Below, piece by piece: positions 26,743 through 34,765 of a DNA stretch of 64,000 nucleotides; positions within the stretch are counted from its first letter, which is position 1, and the number at the start of each line of letters is the position of its first letter. The translations under genes were made by a program, and so were the position numbers. The stretch is from Leucobacter viscericola (GTDB lineage: Bacteria; Actinomycetota; Actinomycetes; Actinomycetales; Microbacteriaceae), in the NCBI RefSeq assembly GCF_011299575.1, contig NZ_CP049863.1, positions 2,294,001-2,358,000 of the forward strand, written 5' to 3'. Under the pieces are notes generated by a model. That model made no database searches and was not told the DNA's origin. It was given only the letters and a program-made list of their open reading frames with translations.

Positions 26743-27693
26743 TCACGCCGCGAAACGCTGGCGCTCCCGCTGCTTGCGGGCGTACTCGACCGCTGCCTCG
26801 CGCACCCACGCACCGTTCTCGTGGGCCTCGCGACGGTTGCGCAGGCGCTCGGCGTTGGCCGGTCCGCGGCCGTCGAGTACGGCGTAAAACTCGTCCCAGT
26901 CGAGCTCACCGATGATCCACTTGCCGGACTCTTCGTCGTAGCGCAGATCCTTGTCGGGGCACTCGAGGCCCAGCGCCTCAAACTGTGGCACGCACATACC
27001 AACGAAGCGCTGGCGCAGCTCGTCGTTCGAGAAGCGCTTGATCTTCCACGCCATCGACTGCGCCGAGTTGGGTGAAGCGTCGTCGCTCGGTCCGAACATC
27101 ATCAGCGCTGGCCAGTACCAGCGATTGACCGACTCCTGCGCCATGGCCTTCTGCTCGGGGGTGCCGTGCGAGAGCTCGTAGAGAATCTCGAAGCCCTGCC
27201 GCTGGTGGAACGATTCCTCTTTGCAGATGCGCACCATCGCGCGGCCGTATGGGCCGTACGAAGCGCGGCACAGCGGCACCTGGTTGCAGATCGCGGCGCC
27301 GTCGACCAGCCAGCCGATCGCGCCCATGTCTGCCCAGGTGGGCGTGTGGTAGTTGAAGATTGACGAGTAGCGGGCCTTGCCCTCGATCAGTGCGTCGGTC
27401 ATTTCTTCGCGCGTGATCCCGAATGTCTGTGCCGCGGAGTAGAGGTAGAGCCCGTGCCCCGCCTCGTCTTGCACCTTGGCAATCAGGATCGCCTTGCGCT
27501 TCAGGCTCGGTGCACGCGTGATCCAGTTGGCCTCGGGCTGCATGCCGATAATTTCGGAGTGGCCGTGCTGCGAGATCTGCCGGATCAGGGTCTTGCGATA
27601 CTTCTCGGGCATCCAGTCGCGCGGTTCAATGCGCTGATCCGCCTCGATGAGCGCGTCAAAGCGGGCCTGCTTTTCTTGCTCGGTTGTCGCCAT
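26743..27693 (-). CDS. paaA: Phenylacetyl-CoA epoxidase catalytic subunit PaaA
   Basis: 316 residues, ferritin-like di-iron monooxygenase. The iron ligands are seen in [16 protein letters not shown] (E-x2-H) and [17 protein letters not shown] (E-x2/3-H). It inserts one oxygen atom into the aromatic ring of phenylacetyl-CoA to give the 1,2-epoxide. The ATG at 27693 has AAGGAGG upstream. It is the first gene of paaABCDE-paaG, divergent from paaI across a 174-bp spacer with a PaaR-type box. Confidence 0.97.
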   Translation of the reverse strand: MATTEQEKQARFDALIEADQRIEPRDWMPEKYRKTLIRQISQHGHSEIIGMQPEANWITRAPSLKRKAILIAKVQDEAGHGLYLYSAAQTFGITREEMTDALIEGKARYSSIFNYHTPTWADMGAIGWLVDGAAICNQVPLCRASYGPYGRAMVRICKEESFHQRQGFEILYELSHGTPEQKAMAQESVNRWYWPALMMFGPSDDASPNSAQSMAWKIKRFSNDELRQRFVGMCVPQFEALGLECPDKDLRYDEESGKWIIGELDWDEFYAVLDGRGPANAERLRNRREAHENGAWVREAAVEYARKQRERQRFAA

Positions 27694-27779
27694 CTGCTGC
27701 CTCCTTGCATCAGTTCTTGCGTACGGTGGCTCTCCCGGAGCCGGAAAACTAGTGGTAGAGTCTCGGAGAAGTAATTACT

Positions 27780-27795
27780 TACCGATCATTCAGTT
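27780..27795. promoter_or_regulatory. PaaR-type TetR operator, box 1 (paaA/paaI)
   Basis: TACCGATCATTCAGTT is an imperfect palindrome matching the pattern CCGA-N-C-R-N-TC-N-G shared with boxes at 39869-39884 and 40001-40016. It abuts TAGTAT (27795-27800), a possible -10 for paaI, so binding would block that promoter. Confidence 0.7.
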
Positions 27796-27867
27796 AGTAT
27801 AAACACACTTCGGAGGCATCCGCAAAGAACCGCGGAACCGTCACCCACGAAACGCAACGGAGCGAAG

Positions 27868-28338
27868 ATGAGTTCAACGACGAACCTGACAGAACAAGGC
27901 AGCATCGAGGATCGCATCGAGCTTGATCCCAGTTGGTCTGCAACGGCGATGCTGCGCACCGACACCGCCAAGAAGGCCTTCGGCATCAGGCTCGAAGAGC
28001 TCGAACGCGGTCGCGCGGTGCTCACCATGCAGGTTCGCGACGACATGGTCAACGGCTTCGGCATTACCCACGGCGGCATGGTATTCACGCTCGCCGACAC
28101 CGCGTTCGCCTACGCCTGCAATGAGGGCAGCAACGCCGTCGTCGCCTCCGGGGTCGACATCACCTTCACGCGCGCCAGTCGCTCGGGCGACACCCTCACC
28201 GCAACCGCCGAGCGCCGCTGGCTCTCCGGTCGCAATGGCCTGTACGACATCACGGTCATTGACCAGAACGACCAGGTGATCGCGGAGTTCCGCGGTCGAT
28301 CCTTCGCGACCAACAACCCACTGCCCACGGTGGCTTAA
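27868..28338 (+). CDS. paaI: Phenylacetyl-CoA pathway thioesterase
   Basis: 156 residues, hotdog fold. The active-site helix is NGFGITHGGMVFTLADTAFA (His-Gly-Gly, with Asp in LADTAF), the PaaI pattern. It hydrolyses stalled ring-hydroxylated or epoxidised phenylacetyl-CoA thioesters, sparing CoA. It is the first gene of paaI-paaK-paaR, divergent from paaABCDE-paaG. The ATG at 27868 has CGGAG upstream. Confidence 0.94.
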   Translation: MSSTTNLTEQGSIEDRIELDPSWSATAMLRTDTAKKAFGIRLEELERGRAVLTMQVRDDMVNGFGITHGGMVFTLADTAFAYACNEGSNAVVASGVDITFTRASRSGDTLTATAERRWLSGRNGLYDITVIDQNDQVIAEFRGRSFATNNPLPTVA

Positions 28339-28388
28339 GCCTCCTGCCGCCCCGCGATCCTCACCCCTTCACCGCACAAAGGAACACC

Positions 28389-29693
28389 ATGTCTGAAACC
28401 GCTACCCTCACTGCCGAGCTCGGTCTCCACCCAGAAGAACGCCTCACCCGCGAAGAGCTCGAGGTGCTGCAGCTCGAGCGCCTGCAGTGGACCGTGCGCC
28501 ACGCCTACGAAAACGTGCCCTTCTACAAGGAGAAGTTCGATCGCCACGGCGTGCACCCCGACGACATTCGCACACTCGCCGACATTGAGCGCCTGCCGTT
28601 CACCACCAAAGACGACCTGCGCCAGAACTACCCGTTCGGCCTGTTTGCGGTGCCGATGGATCAGGTGCGGCGCATCCACGCTTCCTCGGGCACGACCGGA
28701 CGCCTCACGGTGGTGGGCTACACCGACCAGGATCTCGAGAACTGGGCCGACCTGATCGCGCGCTCGCTGTATGCCGCGGGTGTGCGCCCCGGTTGGATGG
28801 TGCACAACGCCTACGGCTACGGCCTGTTTACGGGTGGACTCGGGGCCCACGCGGGCATCGAGCGGCTCGGCTGCACCGTGGTGCCAATGTCTGGAGGGCA
28901 GACCGAGAAGCAGGTGCAGCTGATCCACGACTTCCGTCCCGACGCAATCATGTGCACGCCGAGCTATCTGCTCACCATTGCCGACGCGTTCGAAAAGGCG
29001 GGGTTGGATCCGCGCGCCTCCAGCCTCAAGGTCGCGATCTGCGGCGCGGAGCCGTGGACCGAAAGCATGCGCAGGGAGCTTGAGGATCGGCTCGACATCA
29101 AGGCCGTCGACATTTACGGCCTGTCAGAGATGATGGGCCCGGGCGTCGGCAACGAGTGCGTTGAGACGCAGGATGGCCCGCACATCTGGGAAGATCACTT
29201 TTTGCCCGAGATCATCGACGAGGACTTGCGGCAGGTTGCCGACGGCGAACAGGGTGAGCTCGTGTTCACGACGCTCACTAAAGAGGCGTTCCCGATGATC
29301 CGCTACCGCACCCGCGACCTGACCTCGCTGCACCCGGGTTCTGCCCGGCCTGCGCACCGCCGCATCGCGAAGATCACGGGCCGCAATGACGACATGATCA
29401 TCTTGCGCGGGGTCAACCTCTTCCCGACGCAGATCGAGGAGATCGCGTGCGAGATCGAGCACCTGACGAGCCACTTCATCTTGGAATTGACGAAACGCGG
29501 CACCATGGACCACCTCACGATGAAGATCGAGCCGGATCCTGCCGCGACCGCTTCTGAGGCGGAGGCCGCGCTGAAGTTCATGCAGAAGCGCGTGAAGGAT
29601 CGTGCCGGAACCACCATTGGGGCCGAGCTTGTCGCTGTGGGATCGCTGCCGAGGTCGGAGGGAAAGCTCAAGCGGCTGTACGATCTTCGGTAG
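28389..29693 (+). CDS. paaK: Phenylacetate-CoA ligase
   Basis: 434 residues, the family length. ANL-type AMP-forming ligase: RRIHASSGTTGRLTVVGYT (P-loop-like), VDIYGLSEMMGPGVGNEC, and TKEAFPMIRYRTRDLTSL with the hinge region, then the C-terminal lid ending EGKLKRLYDLR. It activates phenylacetate to phenylacetyl-CoA, the first committed step. AAAGGA precedes the ATG; it follows paaI by 50 bp. Confidence 0.97.
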   Translation: MSETATLTAELGLHPEERLTREELEVLQLERLQWTVRHAYENVPFYKEKFDRHGVHPDDIRTLADIERLPFTTKDDLRQNYPFGLFAVPMDQVRRIHASSGTTGRLTVVGYTDQDLENWADLIARSLYAAGVRPGWMVHNAYGYGLFTGGLGAHAGIERLGCTVVPMSGGQTEKQVQLIHDFRPDAIMCTPSYLLTIADAFEKAGLDPRASSLKVAICGAEPWTESMRRELEDRLDIKAVDIYGLSEMMGPGVGNECVETQDGPHIWEDHFLPEIIDEDLRQVADGEQGELVFTTLTKEAFPMIRYRTRDLTSLHPGSARPAHRRIAKITGRNDDMIILRGVNLFPTQIEEIACEIEHLTSHFILELTKRGTMDHLTMKIEPDPAATASEAEAALKFMQKRVKDRAGTTIGAELVAVGSLPRSEGKLKRLYDLR

Positions 29694-29701
29694 GCGCGCT
29701 C

Positions 29702-29762
29702 GTCATTCTGCGCGAGTTTGTGAGTTTTGTCATTCTGCGCGAGCGAAGCGAGTCGCAGAATC
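29702..29762. repeat. Repeated GTCATTCTGCGCGAG element
   Basis: GTCATTCTGCGCGAG occurs at 29702-29716 and 29729-29743. The second copy forms a hairpin with CGCAGAAT at 29754-29761 around CGAGCGAAGCGAG. It lies between paaK and paaR. The look is that of a REP-type dispersed element. Confidence 0.6.
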
Positions 29763-29782
29763 TAATGAGGGGGAGGTTACGC

Positions 29783-30406
29783 ATGTTGGAGAGCACTGCC
29801 GTGACCCCTCGCCGCGGGCGCCCCGGGCACGACCGAAACAGCATGCTCGAGGTGATCGTGCAGGTGTTTAACGATCACGGTTACGACGCATCGTCGCTCG
29901 GCATGATCGCGGATCGGCTGGGGCTGTCGAAGTCGGCCGTGTACCACCACTTCGCGTCGAAAGCGGAGATGCTTGAGATCGCGCTTGAGCGGGTGCTTGG
30001 CGAGCTGGAACGTGTGTTCGACGAGGCGGAGGCGCAGACCGGCGACGCTGTTCTGCAGATTCGCCATGTTGTGCTTGAGGCCGTGCAGGTGGCGTGTGTG
30101 CAGCAGCAGTATCTGACGCTGCTGCTGCGGTTGCACGGCAACTCTGACGTCGAGCTGCGCGCGCTTGAGCGGCGGCGCTTGCTCACGGCCCGCCTGCGCA
30201 AGATGTTTGATGCTGCACGTGCAGAGGGATCTCTGCGCGACGACATGGATCCGGGACTCGCGGCACGCTTCACGTTTGGTCTCGTGAACTCGCTCGTTGA
30301 GTGGTATCGGCCTGACGGCCCTGACACCCCCGAGGAACTCGCAACCGCGGTGCTCGGCTATGTGCGAACGGGCCTGCGCGTGAACGAGACCCGCGACTTT
30401 CGGTAG
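29783..30406 (+). CDS. paaR: TetR family repressor of the phenylacetate genes
   Basis: 207 residues. TetR helix-turn-helix at about 18-62 (VFNDHGYDASSLGMIADRLG, then LSKSAVYHHFASKAEMLEIA). The C-terminal domain is of the TetR_C type seen in actinobacterial PaaR. It is third in paaI-paaK-paaR and most likely binds the three CCGA-N4-TC-like boxes in this window, released by phenylacetyl-CoA as known for Corynebacterium PaaR (family knowledge plus inference). ATG 29783 is chosen for its GGGGGAGG; two in-frame starts upstream fall in the repeat element. Confidence 0.85.
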   Translation: MLESTAVTPRRGRPGHDRNSMLEVIVQVFNDHGYDASSLGMIADRLGLSKSAVYHHFASKAEMLEIALERVLGELERVFDEAEAQTGDAVLQIRHVVLEAVQVACVQQQYLTLLLRLHGNSDVELRALERRRLLTARLRKMFDAARAEGSLRDDMDPGLAARFTFGLVNSLVEWYRPDGPDTPEELATAVLGYVRTGLRVNETRDFR

Positions 30407-30481
30407 GGCGCTTGCGCGCCTGTTCCCAAGAGCTCCGGGGTGCCCCTGACTCCCTGACTCCCCTTGACGTCAGCCGCCCCT

Positions 30482-30537
30482 GCGGTGAACGCATCTCAAC
30501 ATTATGCCCATCCAAAATGTTGAGATGCGTTCACCGC
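30482..30537. repeat. Perfect 22-bp-arm intergenic palindrome
   Basis: Arms 30482-30503 (GCGGTGAACGCATCTCAACA...) and 30516-30537 pair without mismatch around a 12-nt loop. It lies between paaR and the APC permease gene, which run in the same direction. There is no T tract, and only a single copy in this window. Confidence 0.85.
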
Positions 30538-30638
30538 GTGGGGTGAGCGGGGCGTTAGGCTGCTCGCTAGGCTAGTGCCTTGCGGGCGGCACTGAAGCCG
30601 CCCACTTTTGTCAATGATGATGAGAAAGGGCACCATTC

Positions 30639-32156
30639 GTGTCTACGAAACCAAAGCTCCCCGAGCAGTTGGACGACGGCGAGCACCTCGCGGTTCTCGG
30701 CTACGAGGATTCGTTCAGTCGATCCATGAGCCTGTGGGGCAACTTCGCCCTCGGCTTCACCTATCTCTCCCCGCTCGTGGGGGTCTATTCGCTGTTTGCG
30801 GTCGCGCTGACTACCGGCGGCCCACCCTCGATCTGGTGGATCGTGATTGTCGCGTGTGGGCAGCTGCTCGTGTCCCTCGTGTTTGGTGAGGTCGTGTCGC
30901 AGTACCCGATTCACGGCGGGGTGTATCCGTGGGCTCGCCGACTCTGGGGCAGGCGCTACGCCTGGATGGCCGCATGGGTCTACATCTGGGCCATGGTCGT
31001 GACCATCACCGCGGTGGCCGAGTTTGGCACGGGCTTCTTCGCGAGCCTGTTCAATATTGAGCTGACTCCGGCAATTACGCTGCTGATCGCGCTCGGCTTC
31101 CTGCTTGTGGCTCTCGGGATCAACTTCACCGGCACGGCCTGGCTCGCTCGCATCGCCCGCCTGGGGCTCTTCGCCGAGTTGATCGGCGTGATCGGGGTTG
31201 GCCTCTACCTGCTGATCTTCCAGCGCAAAAACGACTTCGGCGTCTTCTTCGACTCGATGGGTGTGCAGGGTGACGGCAGCTACGTTCCCGCGTTCTTCGC
31301 CGCAGCTATCGCCGGACTCTTCCTGTTCTACGGCTTTGAGGCCTGCGGTGATGTCGCAGAAGAAGTGTCGAACCCAGCGCGACGGATCCCACGCGCCATG
31401 CAGCTGACCATCTTCGTCGGAGGCGTGTCGGCGCTGTTCTCATTCGCGGGTTACGTGCTGGCGGCACCGAATCTGCAAGAGATTGTGAATGGCGAGGTTG
31501 AGGATCCGATCCCCGCGATTCTCGAATCCACTCTGGGCGCCGTCGGCGCAAAGATTTTCCTCGTGGTGGCGCTGCTCGCCTTTATCTCGTGCGTTCTGAG
31601 TTTGCAGGCCGCCGCGAGCCGCCTCATCTTCTCGTTCGCGCGCGACGGCATGCTGCCCGGCCACCGCTGGCTGTCGAAGGTGTCGCCGAAGAGTAAGGTG
31701 CCGAACAACGCGCTGATAGTGGCGTGCACGATCCCGGCGCTGTTCTGCCTGCTGATCTTCTTGAACGAGAACCTGCTGGTGCCGATCACCTCGTTCGCGA
31801 TTCTCGGCATCTACGTGGCGTTCCAGATGGTCGTGCTCGCAGCGCTCAGGCAGCGCTTCAAGGGCTGGCGTCCGGCCGGACCGTTCTCGCTGGGCAAGCT
31901 CGGCTTTGTCATCAACATCGTCGCGCTCGCGTACGGCATCTTTGCCTTCGTGATTCTGGCGACTCCTGGCAGCAGCGGTAGCTTCTTCGAGGACTACGTT
32001 GTGCACATCGGCCTCGGCGTTGTGGTGATCGTTGGCCTGATCTACCTGTTCATCGCGCGCCCCGACGCGAAGTCGAGTGCGCCCGAGGGTGACGCGATCC
32101 GCGTCGCCACCGAAATTCGCGAGCGCACCGGTCAGCTCGAGGTGTCGCGCCGCTAG
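30639..32156 (+). CDS. APC superfamily amino acid/amine permease
   Basis: 505 residues, about 12 transmembrane helices. The first helix region FALGFTYLSPLVGVYSLFAV and the helix-6 region FFAAAIAGLFLFYGFEACGDVAEEVSNPARRIPRAM carry the unwound glycine-rich helix-1 and the conserved F/YGFE motif of APC carriers near the GABA/amine permease branch. It imports an amino acid or amine by ion symport. Sitting inside the phenylacetate locus, phenylethylamine or a phenylalanine-related compound is a reasonable guess, but nothing in the sequence proves it. GTG 30639 has AAAGGG upstream at long spacing. Confidence 0.85.
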   Translation: MSTKPKLPEQLDDGEHLAVLGYEDSFSRSMSLWGNFALGFTYLSPLVGVYSLFAVALTTGGPPSIWWIVIVACGQLLVSLVFGEVVSQYPIHGGVYPWARRLWGRRYAWMAAWVYIWAMVVTITAVAEFGTGFFASLFNIELTPAITLLIALGFLLVALGINFTGTAWLARIARLGLFAELIGVIGVGLYLLIFQRKNDFGVFFDSMGVQGDGSYVPAFFAAAIAGLFLFYGFEACGDVAEEVSNPARRIPRAMQLTIFVGGVSALFSFAGYVLAAPNLQEIVNGEVEDPIPAILESTLGAVGAKIFLVVALLAFISCVLSLQAAASRLIFSFARDGMLPGHRWLSKVSPKSKVPNNALIVACTIPALFCLLIFLNENLLVPITSFAILGIYVAFQMVVLAALRQRFKGWRPAGPFSLGKLGFVINIVALAYGIFAFVILATPGSSGSFFEDYVVHIGLGVVVIVGLIYLFIARPDAKSSAPEGDAIRVATEIRERTGQLEVSRR

Positions 32157-32171
32157 CGCGGCCTGACGGCG

Positions 32172-32819
32172 TCACCTTCGCAATGCGGCGGCGATGAGTT
32201 GGGCTCGTGTGGTCACGTGAAACTTTGCGAAGATCGAGTTGATATGAGACTTCACTGTCGCGACTGATAGAAACAGCTGCACCGCGATCTCGCTGTTCGA
32301 AAGACCCTCGGTAATGAGCGCGACGACCTCGCGCTCACGCGCGGTGAGTAACGGAAAACGGAGTGCGAGATCATCGTCAGCCGCAGTATCGGCGGTGTGC
32401 GAGGTTTGTATGCCCGAGAGGGCAGCCTCGCGCACCGCCGGCGCAAGGGTGGTTTGCCCGGAAGCGACAGCACGAATGCCGGCCTCGAGCTGCTGTCGAC
32501 CGGCGTCCTTCGTCAGGTAGCCCCGAGCCCCAGCTCGTAGTGCGTCAACGATCGACTCCTGATCTGCAAACGTTGAGAGCACAAGCACTGCAGTATCGGG
32601 TAGCAGTTGGTGAATTTGAGCAGTGGCCGCAACACCGTCAAGTTTTGGCATGCGCAGATCCATCAACACAACGTCTGGTTTGCTGTCGAGAACAAGCTCC
32701 AGGCCAGCCTGCCCGTCGGCGGCCTCACCGACCACCTCGAAGTCTTCGATGAGCCCGAGAACGGTGACGAGGCCATCGCGCACGATCGCCTGATCATCGA
32801 CGACGACGATCCTAATCAT
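32172..32819 (-). CDS. NarL/LuxR-type response regulator
   Basis: 215 residues. Receiver domain 1-120 with acidic pocket DD at 8-9, phosphoacceptor D54 (VVLMDLRMPK) and a Lys at about 104 (LTKDAG). The C-terminal LuxR helix-turn-helix reads LTAREREVVALITEGLSNSE, then VKSHINSIFAKF. Its ATG overlaps the sensor kinase stop by four bases. It is the output of the membrane protein/kinase/regulator operon. Target genes are unknown; the APC permease is convergent, so it is not the obvious target. Confidence 0.95.
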   Translation of the reverse strand: MIRIVVVDDQAIVRDGLVTVLGLIEDFEVVGEAADGQAGLELVLDSKPDVVLMDLRMPKLDGVAATAQIHQLLPDTAVLVLSTFADQESIVDALRAGARGYLTKDAGRQQLEAGIRAVASGQTTLAPAVREAALSGIQTSHTADTAADDDLALRFPLLTAREREVVALITEGLSNSEIAVQLFLSVATVKSHINSIFAKFHVTTRAQLIAAALRR

Positions 32820-33991
32820 GCGGAATCCGCCGTTGCCACGATGCTGAACGAACTCGGGTTCTCAGTGACAATGAGTGACCCGCCCGGGCACGCCGACATT
32901 CGGGCTCGCATACCCGCGAGGCCCTGGCCTGATCCCGATGCGTGCAACGGCATGTCATTCTCCCTGTTGTGCCCCCGTGCGTTCTCAACGGCGAGGGTGA
33001 TGCTGCGGTCGTCGTAGTTCAGATTGAGACTGAGCGGTTCACCCGGCGCGTGCTTTCGAGCGTTGGTGAGTGCCTCCTGCGCAACGCGGCGGAAAGCCGA
33101 CGCTGTCTCAGCCTTGATCGTAGCGGGAACCGAATCTATCGAGGCAACGATGGTTGCGCCCAACGACCGCTCGAGATCGACGAGGGTGCGGATTGCATCG
33201 TTGAGGCGAATGTCCTCCTTGCCGAGGGGGTCCTCCTTGAGAGATGCCACGGCCTCTCGAGCCTCGACCAGTCCATCTGCGGCCATTCCGCGTGCCGCCC
33301 GGGCGCGAGTAATCACGTCGTCAATTCTGCCGGCCTCTGCCAATGCCTCTACCGCGTCAAGCTGAACCACAAGACCACCGAGGGTGTGCGCCAGAGTGTC
33401 GTGCAGATCGCGTGCGATGCGAGCGCGTTCGTCGAGGGCTGCGGATCGCGCGCGCTCGGTTTGAGTGGCTGCGAGTTGCTGGGCGAGGCGCAACTCCGCA
33501 ACGCGCGTTGCCGTCTGCGAGCGCCGGGTGATCCCCAAGACAACTCCGAGGACCACAAAGCCCAGTGCGGCGAGAAGCGATTCCGGTTGAAGCGGTGCAC
33601 GAAGCGCGATCACGGCGATCAGGGCAGCGGCCGATCCCGCGGCTACGAAGGCATAGAGCCAAGCGATTCGTGCATCTCCGATGAGCCCGAGCAGACCAGC
33701 GATAAGCAACACTCCACCGGCAACGGGAATGGAAGTCACGAGAAGCGCACCAACTGCAATGAGTGTAGAGCGCAGTATCACCTCGACGGAGAGCCTCGTT
33801 CGCGAGCGCAGCAGGGAGAGGAGCACCCAGGCCAGCAGCCCTATCGTGGCCACAATCAGCGCCCACAGGGGGTTGGGGTCTGGATCCAGAAAAACCGAGG
33901 CGGTCACGCCAACTGCGGCCAGTAGAGACAACGCCCTTGAAAGTGGGTGCGCGCCAATGCTCATCGCAGGGTCGGGGGAAGGACGGGCCAT
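32816..33991 (-). CDS. Sensor histidine kinase, HisKA_3 type
   Basis: 391 residues. About five or six N-terminal helices (20-155) with no large extracellular sensor, so it probably senses within the membrane. A coiled segment follows, then the H box ARIARDLHDTLAHTLGG with phospho-His H197. A HATPase_c domain follows with FRRVAQEALTNARKHAPG (N box) and GSGQGLAGMRARM (G box). It pairs with the overlapping response regulator and lies 7 bp after a small membrane-protein gene. A CATAAT-6-nt-ATG layout before its start might give an internal promoter, but the upstream stop codon overlaps it. Confidence 0.93.
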   Translation of the reverse strand: MARPSPDPAMSIGAHPLSRALSLLAAVGVTASVFLDPDPNPLWALIVATIGLLAWVLLSLLRSRTRLSVEVILRSTLIAVGALLVTSIPVAGGVLLIAGLLGLIGDARIAWLYAFVAAGSAAALIAVIALRAPLQPESLLAALGFVVLGVVLGITRRSQTATRVAELRLAQQLAATQTERARSAALDERARIARDLHDTLAHTLGGLVVQLDAVEALAEAGRIDDVITRARAARGMAADGLVEAREAVASLKEDPLGKEDIRLNDAIRTLVDLERSLGATIVASIDSVPATIKAETASAFRRVAQEALTNARKHAPGEPLSLNLNYDDRSITLAVENARGHNRENDMPLHASGSGQGLAGMRARMSACPGGSLIVTENPSSFSIVATADSA

Positions 33992-33998
33992 CTCTGAA

Positions 33999-34541
33999 TT
34001 ATGCCCGAGCCAGGGCGAGAACTCGCGATGTTCGCTGCGTGATCACAACCGAACGCAGCAGCCGGTTCGCGGCGAGAAACAACAGGATCGTGCCGCTCGC
34101 CTGAGCGAGGTGGCCCCCGATCGATGCCTCCCAAAAAGAGAACCCGATACGCGCCGCGATAAGCAACACCCAAATAATGAGGCCCAGTGTGCCATTGCGT
34201 GCCTCGAATTCGGGAGCAGCCCCGCCCTGCTGGTTCTTCTTGCGTGACTGCCACTTGTGAAGCCCCTGCTCGGTAATGGGGCGAAAGTGGGCCACAGCCC
34301 CGATCAGTGCACCGATAGCTGCGCTCGCTACAAGCTCGACGACGAAGAAGGCAATGTCGGTTGTGTTGAATGTGTTGCCCTGGCCTCCAAAGGTGATGAG
34401 GCCGACCCCGATGACACCCAGGATGACCGGGCCGCGCCAGATCTGGTCGGCGCTGATTGCGGTCCAGCGTGTTTGCCGAACACTGACAAGTGCGACTACG
34501 GCGAGAACAAGAAGAATGCTGGTGAAGTTGAGTGAGGTCAA
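33999..34541 (-). CDS. Small integral membrane protein of the two-component operon
   Basis: 180 residues with about five or six predicted helices and a charged loop QSRKKNQQGGAAPEFEARNG near the middle. It resembles CcdC/DUF1453-type membrane proteins loosely; no catalytic motif is seen. Start: TTG at 34541 is preferred because CAGGAG lies 6 nt upstream and the protein then begins directly with a helix; the frame is open to 34604. It is the first gene of the operon with the kinase and regulator, so it may be a signalling accessory like the membrane partners of other HisKA_3 kinases (inference). Confidence 0.72.
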   Translation of the reverse strand: MTSLNFTSILLVLAVVALVSVRQTRWTAISADQIWRGPVILGVIGVGLITFGGQGNTFNTTDIAFFVVELVASAAIGALIGAVAHFRPITEQGLHKWQSRKKNQQGGAAPEFEARNGTLGLIIWVLLIAARIGFSFWEASIGGHLAQASGTILLFLAANRLLRSVVITQRTSRVLALARA

Positions 34542-34665
34542 GTGGAGCTCCTGGATCTGATTGATACCAAAAGCTTGCCGTTTGTGCTCGTTCCGAGACA
34601 CCACCCTCGGGTGGAAACGCGGGTGGAGATCGTTCGACGCGCTCCACCCCGGCCGACAAGCTACG

Positions 34666-34709
34666 AACTCGTCGAGAGGCCATGCTAGTTGAGGGCCTCT
34701 CGACGAGTT
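34666..34709. repeat. Palindromic repeat family A, copy 2
   Basis: Perfect 16-bp arms 34666-34681 and 34694-34709 (AACTCGTCGAGAGGCC). The outer parts are degenerate, but the left flank GACAAGCTACG still matches copy 1. It lies in the spacer after paaZ and before the two-component operon. Confidence 0.85.
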
Positions 34710-34765
34710 GATGTGTTGTTGGCGAGGTAAGAGTGAGGGTGAGGGTGAGGGCGCGTGGACGGGGT

